Shown: positions 32,331 to 42,928, counted from the first letter of the stretch. The stretch: 64,000 nucleotides of DNA from Maniola hyperantus (GCF_902806685.2 NC_048546.1:1426001-1490000); one strand, 5' to 3'. Numbers and translations: made by a program. The notes: generated from the sequence alone by a model not told the origin.

Positions 32331-32697
32331 TAGGGTTCCGTATCTCCGGATAAAAAACTCTTACTGATCACTTTATTGTCTGTCTGTATGTCAAGACCCA
32401 TCAAAGTAATTTTTTTAATTTTAATTTTAATTTAATTTAATTTAATCAAAACCTATAGGGTATATAATTCCCATTGATCTAGAATCATGATATTTGGCAG
32501 GTAGCAATGTCTTATAATTATCACAAAGTACTTAAAGAGTACTTTTAGGTACTTAAAGAGAAAAAGCCGAAGACCGTGAATTTTTGTTTAGGTATGTACC
32601 GTACCTACGTATCAATAAAAAAATTAAAAGGGGTTATTTCTCAAACGATGGTACGAAACCCTTCGTGTGCGAGTCGGACTCGCACTTGACCGGTTAT
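32331..32697 (-). repeat. Lepidopteran repeat F with an internal TTTAA-run insert
   Basis: TTAGGGTTCCGTATCTCC to GTCGGACTCGCACTTGACCGG; a (TTTAA)n run near 32412-32447. Confidence 0.78.
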
Positions 32698-33006
32698 TTA
32701 ACACTGTTAATCTCTTGAGTTCAAAATATTAATCTCAAATTCAGCACGATACCTAGGTAATTAGTAATTACTAATTACCTATCTGTCATCAAAAAACAAA
32801 CAGCTATCAATCGAAATAAGCACGATATGATAAATAATAATAATTAATTTCTATTAATAAGTAAGTTTACGTTTTATTGAAGTAACTCACGTAAGAGACA
32901 GTGTATTTCTCTAATGACTTGACCTATTGTTTTTTAGAGATAATAATTATTGTCAATCAACTGCTTTAGAGTCGTCTAAGACGTGCCATAACCAAAGTTT
33001 GTTGCA
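32698..33006. other. Stretch without a gene
   Basis: AT-rich; TAATTAGTAATTACTAATTA hairpin-like run near 32758-32778. Confidence 0.5.
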
Positions 33007-33150
33007 CTCAGACCTAGCGCGTTTGGAACCCTCGTAGCTTTAGTTTTAAGTTGGCGTACAAAATTCTCACCACTATATTATCTTACAAATCCAGCAACTG
33101 ACAATCGAAAAGTGTAATTTATTACGTATTTTGAATAATTTATTTGTTGT
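33007..33150 (+). repeat. LINE-type 3' end, same family as 22290
   Basis: GCGCGTTTGGAACCCTCGTA, CCACTATATTATCTTACAAA, TTTTGAATAATTTATTTG. Confidence 0.65.
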
Positions 33151-33885
33151 TTCGAAAAAAAGCCACACCCCACCACACACCACCACTACCATAGTTCACA
33201 ACAGATAGGGAACTATTAACAAAACGTCAAGGCTTCGTCAGCTGTTACACTACATTTTACATTTATGTTACATTGGACACTAGGTAGGCTATGAAACGAC
33301 TATAGGTTTCTTGATTTCACGTCCCCCATAGCGTGATATTTGACCGCTCATTCTGCACCTCCAACATAGAGTTCTATACAAACTCAACCCTAAATAAGTT
33401 TAGAACTGACTGATGGAACCGCATATTGCCGATTTTGTATGACATACAAAAATGTACAGAAATGCTATGCCAATAAATCTATTTTTACAATGACGCGCGA
33501 TGATATGTCACTAACGGTGTATCCAGCTGCAGCCTAACGGCGCGGTGCCAATTTCAATCTTCATAAATAATTCTATGCTTACCTAAGTATTTTCATTTTT
33601 GTGAGTTAGTTACACATTAGTATTTTTGCAAGTTTGGTGTGGTTGTCATGTGGTCCGTCTGACTAGACACTTATTAGGTACATAATGTTTAAAAACTCAT
33701 AGACAGCTACTGAAAGCCTGAATGCTTTAATTTGTTTATTTTTTGCTACTATTAAAATTATGATTAGCTTTATTGTCACAATAACTAGTCACAATAACTA
33801 GGTAAAACGAAATTCGAATTCCTCGAATACTAACTTGAGTTATTCATGCGGGTAGGGATGTCGCTCGCACTAAACTTTTTTCTTT
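33151..33885. other. Stretch without a gene
   Basis: Nothing recognisable except a repeated CACAATAACTAG at 33778-33800. Confidence 0.5.
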
Positions 33886-34102
33886 ACTAGCTGATGCCCG
33901 CGTCTTCGTCCGCGTGGAATTAGGTTTTTTAAAAATCCCGTGGGAACTCTTTGATTTTCCGGGATAAAAAGTAGCCTATGTCACTCTCCAGGTCTTTGAC
34001 TATACCCATGCAAAAAATCACGTCAATCCGTTGCACCGTTGCGACTTGATTGAAGGACAAACCAACAAACAAACACACTTTCGCATTTATAATGAGGGTA
34101 CT
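33886..34102 (-). mobile_element. Helitron-like element, family A, complete
   Basis: ACTAGCTGATGCCCGCGTCT to TCGCATTTATAATGAGGGTA. Confidence 0.87.
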
Positions 34103-34165
34103 GATCATTCTTTTCCTATTTTCATTTTGTACAACAATGTTATCCATATAAACGAACGAGCAAAA

Positions 34166-34375
34166 CATGGAAAAGATGACTGCCTGACTGATCTATCAAA
34201 AGCACGGCTCAAACTACTGGGCGGATCGGGCTGAAATTTGGCATGCAGATAGCTATTTTGACGCAGACATCCGCTAAGAAAGGATTATCGAAATTTTAAC
34301 CCCTGAAGGGTGTAAAATAGGGGTTTGAAATTTGTGTACTCCACGCAGACGAACTCGCGGGGATTAGCTTGCATT
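34166..34375 (+). mobile_element. Helitron-like element, family B, ends worn
   Basis: GGAAAAGATGACTGCCTGAC to GCGGGGATTAGCTTG. Confidence 0.75.
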
Positions 34376-34401
34376 ATATAAAAAAGCGATAAAGTGTCGA
34401 T

Positions 34402-34612
34402 AAACTATTATAAATGTGTGTTTTTGTTTTTTGGTTTCTTGGTTTGTTGGTTTGTTGGTTGTCCTAAAATCACGTCCCAACAACGGAGCGACGGATTGGC
34501 GTGGTTTTTTGCATGGGTATATATAAAGACCAGGAGAGTGACATAGGCTACTTTTATCTCGGAAAATCAAAGAGTTCCCACGGCATTTTTAAAACCCTAA
34601 ATATCCGCGGGA
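34402..34612 (+). mobile_element. Helitron-like fragment, family A, plus orientation
   Basis: AAACTATTATAAATGTGTGT to AAAACCCTAAATATCCGCGG, where it meets the inverted copy below. Confidence 0.78.
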
Positions 34613-34772
34613 ACTCTTTGATTTTTCGAGATAAAAAGTAGGCTATGTCCTTCCCAGGTATGCAAACTATCTCTATACCAAATTTCGTCAAAATCGGTGG
34701 AACGGATGGGCCGTGCGAAAGGCTAACAGACCGACAGATAGACAGACACACTTTCTCATTTATAATATTAGT
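34605..34772 (-). mobile_element. Helitron-like fragment, family A, minus orientation
   Basis: CCGCGGGAACTCTTTGATTT to TTATAATATTAGTATGGAAG. Tail-to-tail with the previous copy; both lack the CTAGT tip. Confidence 0.78.
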
Positions 34773-35180
34773 ATGGAAGTATGGATTATTGTAGCGAAAA
34801 TGTTGGCAAAGATCAATTTTTAACCGACTTCAGAAAAAGGAGGAGGTTCTCAATTCGTCGGAATCTTTTTTTTTTTTTTTTTTTTTATGTATGTTCCCCG
34901 ATTACTCAAAAACGCCAGGACCGATTTTGAAAATTCTTTTTTTGTTTAAAAGGGTATACTTCAAAGTTGGTCCCATTTCAATTTGGTGAAGATCTGATGA
35001 ACATCTTCGAAGATAGATACTGGAACTCCTCAACGGATAAGAGTAAATTGTTCGCGATCAGTGTAATAGCTTAGTAAACGGTAGATTTTTAACCAGTCAT
35101 AGCATAATTCCATGGGGCTACTAAAAATTGTAAAATAAATTTTTTTTCAAAAAAAATAAAAACCGACTTCGTTACATAAA

Positions 35181-36404
35181 GGGTGACATGGTAAACAGTG
35201 AACCACTAAAATTTCAAACATTTATAGATCCACCGTACGTGAATGTAGTTAAGAACTATTGGCATTAGACGAAAGGTAGTTTATTAAACTTGTGTTTTGC
35301 ATATCAATTTCACCAATAATTGTAATAGTTTATAGGTAATATTGTTTTATTTAAAAGATGGCGAATGGTTCACTGTGTACCAGTATATGTACACAGTGAA
35401 TCAGGGGGTGAGTCGACAGTGAACCAATGTGTACACAGTGAATCATCATTTTAATTACCTACATTTGTCACATATTTAAAAATATTTATTGATATAAATG
35501 TCGTTAAATAAAACTACAGTAAAGTAATTTTTAATCATTTCTTTATATATTTGTATTCTTTAGCAACAATCACATAAAATCAGTACAAAAAACAAACTAG
35601 TAGATAGTAGATACTAATTTAACTTACAAATCTAATTAGGAATACTGACTATATAAATTAAAGCCTGGATTTTTATATTTCCACTTATTAGTATTTTCAC
35701 GTAAATCTTCTCATAGTTGAATATTTTAAATTACATTCTTGTGCTGCTTTGTGTATACTCATTCCGTTCTTTATAAGATCTACAGTTTTTTTCATGTCTT
35801 TTGCATCATGTCCGCCAATTTTTCGATTTTTTACTGTAGTTCGACACATTCTAAAACAAAAAGATGACTATTATTATATTAAGTATTAGATCTTCTATTA
35901 ACGCCTTTTTTGTTCATAACAATAACAGTTGAAAGTTAATGCATAATAATTGTATCGGACATAATGAACAAAGTGATTGGTACACAGTGAACCATGGTCC
36001 ACTGTGTACCCTACGATTTTGAGCCACTGTGTGCAGACACCACTTTCTAACCTATAAGGTTACATAACTATTAAACATACCAAATTCAAAGGATATTTAT
36101 ATATCTAAGTTATTAAGGAACAATTACTTTACACATGGAAACAGTGCAATATAATGTTACTAAATATACAACGATTCTAGAAAGAAAATAAATGAAAACA
36201 CGTGTACTTACTTTTTTTGGCTCCAAGGACAAACCATACACTGTGCCACTGTTACGGGCGGGAGAGCGCCGTCGACTGGGGAGTGCGGGAGGTGGTAGAA
36301 GGCAAATTGTTTCGCGTTTGCAGTACGGTTTAGCAACGTCGCGTTTTTGAGATATGAGTGGTGGTGCACTGTGTACTACTGGGCCACTGTTTACCACCTG
36401 ACCC
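35181..36404 (-). mobile_element. TIR DNA transposon, deletion derivative, 1224 bp
   Basis: Ends are inverted: GGGTGACATGGTAAACAGTG on the left and the complement of GGGTCAGGTGGTAAACAGTG on the right, similar over about 27 bp. It interrupts a foldback repeat: the uninterrupted arm at 36660-36690 reads ACATAAACACT, while here ACATAAA stands left and AACACT right, giving only AA as duplication. It has at least ten CACTGTGTACC/GGTACACAGTG-type motifs in both orientations and one helix-turn-helix exon, but no full transposase. Confidence 0.75.
35697..35849 (-). pseudogene. Transposase-like HTH exon (Psq/pogo type), truncated
   Basis: Fifty codons from the ATG at 35847-35849 to TGA at 35697. The middle reads as a pipsqueak-type helix-turn-helix: DMKKTVDLIKNGMSIHKAAQ, then a short turn and STMRRF, as in the N-terminus of pogo/Tigger-like transposases. 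Directly before the ATG on this strand is a T-rich tract ending TTTTAG, an acceptor-like site, and further upstream GTAAGTAC (36205-36212) is a strong donor-like site, so it may be the second exon of a spliced gene. The catalytic DDE part is absent. Probably a DNA-binding remnant; it could be domesticated or dead. Confidence 0.5.
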
Positions 36405-36695
36405 AACACTAAAAATTGAAAAATAATTTAATTTATTACCGAATATATTATGTATACAAGAGTTAATATAGTTCCATAATAATATTTTTTGGGGTCGGTG
36501 CCAATGAGGTGCCATTGTGGAGTCCCATAAAAATATGAAGTCCAGACGATTCGCGCAGCTAAAGCTAATTGGCACCGGCACCAAAAAGTATTATTATGGA
36601 ACTATATTAACTCTTGTATACATAATATATTCGGTAATAAATTAAATTATTTTTCAATTTTTAGTGTTTATGTAACGAAGTCGGTTTTTATTTTT

Positions 36696-37107
36696 TTTGT
36701 AAAAAAATTTTATATCCCATCGACATAGGACTACTTACATAGTAGTACATGGAAGTTCTTTGTTTTATCCACAAAATATGCAATTTTGACCGATATTTTT
36801 TATACGGGATAAAAAATAATGTGACAGCCCTGGATCCAGTCATATTTTGCAATACCAGACAATGACATTTGACAATTACGAAACAATGCCTTATAAATAA
36901 TTATTGTTTTACTAGCATTTTACTGGCGTGTTTTTTTTGTTTTTACCAAACGCTAAAGCATAAATCGCTAGTTTCCACTACAATGTAACCACAATGTAAC
37001 CTACTACCTAATACCTAATAATTGTTCATCGAAGCCTACAATACCTACACGGGCGGGCAATGTCACATTGATATCTATCAACCAAAGATACACAGAAATA
37101 GGAACAA
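36696..37107. other. Stretch without a gene
   Basis: AT-rich, nothing recognised. Confidence 0.5.
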
Positions 37108-37146
37108 AAACCGGCAAGTACGAGTCAGACTCGCACACGAAGGGTA
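37108..37146 (+). repeat. Lepidopteran repeat F, 5' tip
   Basis: AAACCGGCAAGTACGAGTCA then GACTCGCACACGAAGGG. Confidence 0.65.
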
Positions 37147-37218
37147 ATATTCTTCTTTATTTCAGGCAAACTGTACCCATAGTGTACAGAGGTCAAATAT
37201 AAAATCAAAATCTAAGCT

Positions 37219-37439
37219 TCTAAATATATAAACGAAAAGGTGACTGACTGATTGGCTGACTGACTGATCTATCAACGCACAGCTCAAACTACTGGACGGA
37301 TCTTGCTGAAATTTAGCATGCAGATAGCTATTATGAATTAGGCAAGGAAGAATTTTTGAAAATTCAATCTCTAAGGGGGTGAAATAGGGGTTTGAAATTC
37401 GTGTAGTACACGCGGCCGAAGTCGCGAGCATAAACTAGT
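37219..37439 (+). mobile_element. Helitron-like element, family B, complete
   Basis: TCTAAATATATAAACGAAAA to GCGAGCATAAACTAGT. Confidence 0.82.
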
Positions 37440-37787
37440 ATAAAATATAAAAGAAAAATTTAGATTCTAAAATTAAAATAAAATAAAGATAAAAACAAAT
37501 GAATATAATATAAATTAGATTAAGCCTTGATTAACTTGGTATGAGTATCTTACTTTACCTACAGGTATCTATGGTTTGTATTTTTTTAAACTCCCATAGT
37601 CTATGCCCATAGCAAATATTACCGTGCCCATAGCCTACAAAGAACAATTAGACCATAGTAGAAAGGTCACTGCAGCGCAAAGTTTACGATTAGCATTCTT
37701 TCTTGTGTATCGGCCGATACGTTTATTTAGTGTTAGTGAAAAACCAAATTGGTTAGACCTACTCACATATTATAGTAATGTCTTTAA
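37440..37787. other. Stretch without a gene
   Basis: Short internal echo CCATAGTCTATGCCCATAGC; a 73-codon open stretch (37603-37824) runs into the next repeat and is incidental. Confidence 0.5.
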
Positions 37788-38178
37788 AAAAACCGGCCAA
37801 GTGCGAGTTAGGCTCGCACACTGAGGGTTCCGTACTACAGTCGTATTTTTTCGACATTTTGCACGATAATTCAAAAATTATGATGCATAAAAATTATTAA
37901 AAATCTGTTTTACAATGCACAAGTAAAGCCCTTTCATATGATACCCCACTTGATATAGTTATCTTACTTCGAATATTGAAAATATTATATAGGTACCTTA
38001 AATTCACGGTTTTCAGATTTTCCCCCTAAAGCCAGCTATCTGCCAAATTTCATGATTGTAGGTCTACGGGAAGTGCCCTGTAGGTTTCTTGACAGACAGA
38101 CAGACAGACAGACAGACGACAAAGTAATCCTATAAGGGTTCCGTTTTTCCTTTTGAGGTACGGAACCCTAAAAAACGT
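37788..38178 (+). repeat. Lepidopteran repeat F, complete copy, about 390 bp
   Basis: AAAAACCGGCCAAGTGCGAG at the start, GGTTCCGTACTACAGTCG, ATGATACCCCACTTGATATA, a (CAGA)n run, TTTTGAGGTACGGAACCC at the end. Best reference copy in the window. Class unknown to me. Confidence 0.85.
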
Positions 38179-38414
38179 GAAAGTAGTATGTCAAATACGT
38201 GTTTTGTAATTTCAACGTCTTCTACTTACATATCTGTAAATGCTAGTGTCGGTGATGGTTATGTATGAATCGATTGCATTGAGAAAGTAAATGACGTTGT
38301 GCCCGGTTGACATTTGGATGGGAATTTCCGATGGAGGAGGATTCCTAGTTTGGAATCCACTTAGAGTTTAATTGTCTTTGAACATCTCACAATCATCAAC
38401 CGACTCCCTGTGGC
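38179..38414. other. Stretch without a gene
   Basis: No recognisable feature. Confidence 0.45.
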
Positions 38415-38565
38415 TACCACCTTGGGACCCCAACGACGTCTATTGGTTTTTTGAACTACGTATGTGCCCTGCCCATTGCCACTTCAGTGACGCAACCCGT
38501 TGAGCTATGTCGGTTACTCTGGTTCTCGTACGGATATCCTCTTTTCTGATCACGTATACGTTCTT
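38415..38565 (-). pseudogene. RTE-like LINE ORF remnant
   Basis: ACCTTGGGACCCCAACGACG, CCTGCCCATTGCCACTTCAG and GAGCTATGTCGGTTACTCTG match, inverted, the RVTDIAQ...LKWQWAGH segment at 56274-56474; frames broken. Confidence 0.7.
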
Positions 38566-38589
38566 GTTGTGCCTCGCTACTATTGAAGA

Positions 38590-38805
38590 TTGGCCGTCAT
38601 CTCGTGAAGTTCCAGCGAAAAGAACAAGAAAGAGGGTAGTTCGCTACTGCCCTTGACAGCTCGAATTTCATCTCTCGCAGCACCGCAGTCCCGTCGTGAC
38701 CACGACCCATGCAATTGGGTTGAAATGTCGAGAAATAAAAACGCCATATTAATCGTGGTATGTACCTGTTATCTACATTAAAATAGGCCGTCATCTCGTC
38801 ATATA
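38590..38805 (-). repeat. Unclassified interspersed repeat
   Basis: CACCGCAGTCCCGTCGTGAC and CACGACCCATGCAATTGG recur at about 22796-22840; GGCCGTCATCTCGT stands at both ends. Confidence 0.5.
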
Positions 38806-39159
38806 ATTTCCTATCTTTCGCCTAACAAAACGTTGTACTAACTATATCCCAGTCCATTCTCGGATGTTTCTAAGTCATGACTTTCTTCTTCTACCGACGC
38901 TTCCCTTTCCCTCAATTTAGCCCATCATGATGGTCTGAAGGAGACGATACCGATCATGTCTAAGAGCATGCCCGAGATAACTGACCTTTATGCGTTTAAT
39001 AGTCAAAATTATAGGTATCAATTTTTACCGATGCGTCGCAACTCGCATCGTAGGACTTCGTCGTTTCTTATTTTTGGGACCCAACTTCATATAGCAGCAT
39101 TTGTCCTTCCTGTAGCACCATATTACTAAGGCCTCTAGTTTTTTTCCTACTTCATTAGG

Positions 39160-39408
39160 TACCTAGAATGAGAAGAAAATAAACCATAGCCCACCACACC
39201 ACGCGCTGCCCAAAAGCGAATTAACAGACTTCATACGCCTTTGAGAACATGGAGAACTCTCAGTCATGCAGGTTTCCTGACGATGCTTTCCTTCACAGTT
39301 AAATCAAGTGATATAACTCACATAAAGTTAGAAGTATGTGCTCAGAATCGAACTCCGGACCGCCTGAGTAAGAGGTCGATGTCTTAACCACTAAGCTATC
39401 ACCGCTTA
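39160..39408 (-). mobile_element. tRNA-derived SINE, inverted, old
   Basis: GAGAACTCTCAGTCATGCAG, CTCAGAATCGAACTCCGG, head CTTAACCACTAAGCTATCAC. Confidence 0.78.
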
Positions 39409-39411
39409 TAG

Positions 39412-39690
39412 AATATCATCATCATGATATAATAACCATAAGTCTCCTCCGAGAATAAGAAGCGAATAAGCCATAGTGCACCACGCTATCCCAGTGCGGA
39501 TTGGCAGACATCTTTGAGACCACATACACACAGTATGGAGAACTCTCAGGCATGCAAATATCCTGACGGTGTTTTCTTTCACCTTCAAATACCAAATAAC
39601 GCATAATTCTGAAAAGTCAGAGGTGCTCGAACACCGAACCATTCGAATAGCAGGCCGACTTCTTAACCAGTAGGCTATCACCGCTTTTAT
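39412..39690 (-). mobile_element. tRNA-derived SINE, inverted, second of a pair
   Basis: ATATCATCATCATGATATAA tail, GAACTCTCAGGCATGCAAAT, head TAACCAGTAGGCTATCACCG. Tandem with the preceding copy in the same orientation. Confidence 0.78.
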
Positions 39691-39900
39691 ATAGTTTATG
39701 TCGATCCAATCCGTGTAGTATCTTATACCTTAACCCCTTTATCGAACGAGCATAGCAGCATGCGATAATATATCATGCGTGCGCGTAACAGCGGCGCCTG
39801 CGCACGCCAATTTATAGCGGCCGTAACGTTTAATTCGAACATAATTTAATTTGAACAAGCCGCGCAACTTAATTATGATATCTCGGCTGCGCTCGCGCCG

Positions 39901-39945
39901 CGCCGTGTCCGCCGTGTCCGCCGTGTCCGCCGTGTCCGCCGTGTC
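39901..39945. repeat. 9-bp minisatellite, five units
   Basis: (CGCCGTGTC)5, perfect. In the minus-strand frame 39739-40119 it encodes repeated Ala-Asp-Thr; that 126-codon frame has no family features and is probably incidental. Confidence 0.92.
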
Positions 39946-40065
39946 CGCTCCGCGCTTGATTAATTGTGTTATGGCCCTCTGGTATCGACACCTTTCATAA
40001 TACGACCCTGTCTCTATGTTATTTACTATCCTACTATAACATCTATCTAACACATCCATGCCAAA

Positions 40066-40270
40066 TACTAATATTATAAATGCGAAAGTGTGTCTGTCTG
40101 TTTTAATAATACGGCCCATCCGATTAACTGATATTGATGAAATTTAATACAGAGATAGTTTGCATCCCGGCACAGACCAGTACCTAAGGCTGGGCTTACT
40201 GGTCTGTGCACCCCTGATTGAAAAAAAAAACCTAAATCCACGCGGATGAAGTCGTAGGCGTCATTTAGGT
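40066..40270 (+). mobile_element. Helitron-like element, family A, rearranged
   Basis: TACTAATATTATAAATGCGA to CACGCGGATGAAGTCGTAGG; the middle has CACAGACCAG and its inverse CTGGTCTGTG (40171-40208), a small hairpin insert. Confidence 0.75.
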
Positions 40271-40639
40271 AGTAGGTAGGCACCTTCGCGTGGACGTAAA
40301 ACACTCAATATGGTTTAACTTTTACGTCGTTTAAACGGGCGGCAAATACACCGAGAAATAAAAAGAGTTTAACTACCTATATCCCTTTTATTTCCTATCC
40401 CGTGGGAATTACGTAAAATCCAACCGTATCCGACCGTATTCCGTGTCAAAAATCAAAAATCAAAATCAAAGGTGGTAGGTAAGGTGTTGGTACAATTTTG
40501 ATGTTACTCTATTTCATGCCTATGTGAGGCGTACAAATTTTAGCCTTAAAACTATACAATTACGTCGACATAAGTTGCGCTAACAATCAACTATAATTAT
40601 ATATTATTATAATTATTATAACATCTAATCTATATTATT
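40271..40639. other. Stretch without a gene
   Basis: AT-rich, nothing recognised; AAAATCAAAAATCAAAATCAAA run near 40448. Confidence 0.5.
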
Positions 40640-41005
40640 GACGCTGGTTCCCTGGGAACGGGGACGGGCGCTAATGTGGGACGCAACTTGCGTTGACACA
40701 TTGGCCCCGTGTCATATCAGGAAGACAGCATCAAGACCGGGAGCCGCAGCAGAAACAGCTGAAAACGGCAAGCGGCGCAAGTATGCCTCTCTTATAGAGA
40801 GTTACATTTTTGTGCCGTTTGCCGTGGAGACCCTGGGGCCATGGAGTCTTAGTGCTAAAATTTTTTACGAGACATTTCACCGCGATTAATAGCCTCATCT
40901 GGTGACAGAAGGGCTGGCTCATTTTTGCGTAACGGATCAGCCTGGCTGTCCAGCGCGGAAATGCAGCCAGTATTCTTGGCACCATTCCACGCGGTCATGA
41001 TTTAT
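40640..41005 (+). pseudogene. Non-LTR retrotransposon ORF2 C-terminal remnant
   Basis: Frame 40638-40889 reads RALMWDATCVDTLAP, then GAAAETAENGKRRKYASL and FVPFAVETLGPWSLSAK, the standard end of a LINE ORF2 that I know from several animals. It stops at TAA 40887, and the expected continuation (GDRRAGS...) follows in another frame, so the frame is broken. Relatives: 2325-2400 (inverted) and 55545-55670. An AATAATAATAAAAAAAAG tail follows near 41044. Confidence 0.8.
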
Positions 41006-41455
41006 ATAGTAATTAGATAAGGCTAGCTTTAAGTTTTATTGTAATAATAATAAAAAAAAGTAAATCTATAAGCTAACATTAGTTTTAAATTAATTTTAAA
41101 TTAAATTACATCTACAGTCTACATTCTTCTTCACTCTGGGCTGGTTTCCTCAAAAAAGGGCGTGTGTGTGCGCTACACAGCCATCCAAGCTCGCTCCAGA
41201 AGCCAAATAGACCGACTTGTCTACATATTAGGTGAAGGTTATAATATGTAGACAAGGAATACGGTCGGATGCGGGATGCCAGCTGTCTAGGTCCAAGAGC
41301 TTGGGCTGGGCATTGATGAGTCAGCCAGCGAGTCAGGACTTGGCATTTTATATTTCAAAAATAATATAACAATTTGCAGCACAGTATACAGCTTTGCGTG
41401 CAAAATCGTGGAGTTAATTTGTCTTCGCCGTATTATGAAGTGATACTAAGTACAC
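41006..41455. other. Left flank of the gypsy element
   Basis: No gene. Contains a hairpin (41216-41256) with 15-bp perfect arms CTTGTCTACATATTA. Confidence 0.6.
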
Positions 41456-42926
41456 TGTGACGTTGTAAATTTTGAACTACTAATTAGCGTTTCGCTTTTA
41501 ATAAAAATCTATTTTGTTCAAAGTATGTTGGTGCCACCTAGCATCAAGGTGCAGAACTACGCGTGGGTCGATGTTCAGAGTTCATTCGAGCCACAATAGA
41601 TGGCGTTTGCTTCGTTGTCAATTGTCGTAAAAATAAAACAAAAATAATTAAATAAAACCATAATATCATTTGTTTATTGTTAAGTCATTAACAAAACGGT
41701 TCTTATAATATATCCTTAGGTTCCGCAAATATTCAAAAATGAATTGGCTTCATGATCAAACTAAATGAGTGCGGCCACACTCGGGTTGCGTCTGGCAACA
41801 CCGATTGGTGAGATTTAGAATTTTCTCTGGAGTCAACATGTGAAGACGAATTTTTTTCGTTCCAGGAAAATCTCACTCTTTTTCGCCCATGGCTTCGCCT
41901 GGGAAAATACAATAGTATAAAATTAGTCATCCGAACGTATTTCAATGTTTCATCAATTATGGTGAGTGAAAAATCAAGTAATGTGGATTCGACAAAATGG
42001 CGGTTTGGTTAGAGAAAATCCTAATTTTATGATTTCATTCCAGTTCCAGTTATTTTAACTTCCCAAATAAATGAGGATAATGGGTTGGGTGGACTTCTGA
42101 AAACCATTGGTGGCCAGGAGTTCAATAGGTGAGTTGTGTTTGATCGGGAAAATTCCACGTGTCGAAATTTTCACACAGCACAAATTATAATATTGTTTTT
42201 CTTTGTTACAGGGTTTCCGTTTTAGGTTTTACGTTTTACGATTTACGTTTACGTTTTACGTTTTCCGTTTTCGTATTTATTTCTTTTGCACATTCACGTA
42301 GGCAACTTAATTGCTATGGATAAGACTTGGTGAAAATCTTTGTAATGAAACATTTCGGTTGTGAAGAATCAAATAAATTGAGTTTTGGATCTTGGCCGAT
42401 GCCGTCCAGCTACCTTGCAGTCTTCGCACCTACAAGTAAGCAATGTTTGTATCCTGCAACAGTTTAGTGAACCTTCTTAGTGTGTGTGTACAGTAAGAAC
42501 CCTGTCTTTACTACTGAGCCTTTATTTTGAAACAATTTTATGAATTTTACTGTGTCATTGTCTATTCCATGCCAATGGCATCTTAAATTTAAAACATAGA
42601 TTTTATGTACTATCTACCTAAGGCATTCTAATGTATCTAAATTAAGTCTTGGCATTAAGCTAGAATAACTAAGCATTATTAGCCATCATTCTGTATTAAG
42701 CGACCCCGGTAAAAGTTACATTAAAAACAATTTTGCCTAACATCTAGCAAATTTCATTTATAACACCTCATATACATTACAAGGGAGTCGACGGCTAGCT
42801 TCTATTCTTTACTAGGTAGATAGATCAAGTAAAGTAAATTATTTTTTTTTCCTCTAATCTTTGTAAGGTGGTAGATTATTCCGTATCCGGGTATATTTCT
42901 ATTCCGCCCAATTTATCACCCTTACA
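41456..42926 (+). repeat. Left LTR of the gypsy element
   Basis: 1471 bp, long for an insect gypsy LTR. It starts TGTGACG and ends CTTACA. It contains an imperfect GTTTTACG-type tandem stretch around 42221-42275 and two short segments with intron-like borders (GT at 41962 to AG at 42043, and GT at 42129 to AG at 42211). AATAAA-type signals occur around 41633-41660 and 42064. Short open frames inside, such as a 70-codon one on the minus strand at 41733-41945, recur in the right LTR and are not convincing genes. U3, R and U5 limits cannot be fixed by eye. Confidence 0.95.
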
Positions 42927-42928
42927 AA

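Larger units (their letters stand above)
34820..36695 (+). repeat. AACCGACTTC repeat with foldback arms, interrupted
   Basis: Begins AACCGACTTCAGAAAAAGG (34822). The arm AAAACCGACTTC...CATAATAATA runs to 35180, is broken by the 1224-bp transposon, and continues 36405-36505. It returns inverted at 36577-36693, ending GAAGTCGGTTTTT. Arms are about 130 bp and nearly identical. A single-arm relative is at 19155-19700. Confidence 0.8.

Noticed and set aside
36113..36409. 98-codon minus-strand frame in the TIR element
   Set aside because: It crosses the strong donor-like GTAAGTAC and ends in AT-rich sequence; more probably leader plus intron than coding.
38415..38565. Host protein-coding exon
   Set aside because: The words match the LINE remnant at 56274-56474.
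39739..40119. 126-codon minus-strand frame with Ala-Asp-Thr repeats
   Set aside because: It runs through a 9-bp minisatellite and into a Helitron-like copy; no family features.
41733..41945. 70-codon minus-strand frame present in both gypsy LTRs
   Set aside because: Its duplication is explained by the LTRs; no motif supports coding.
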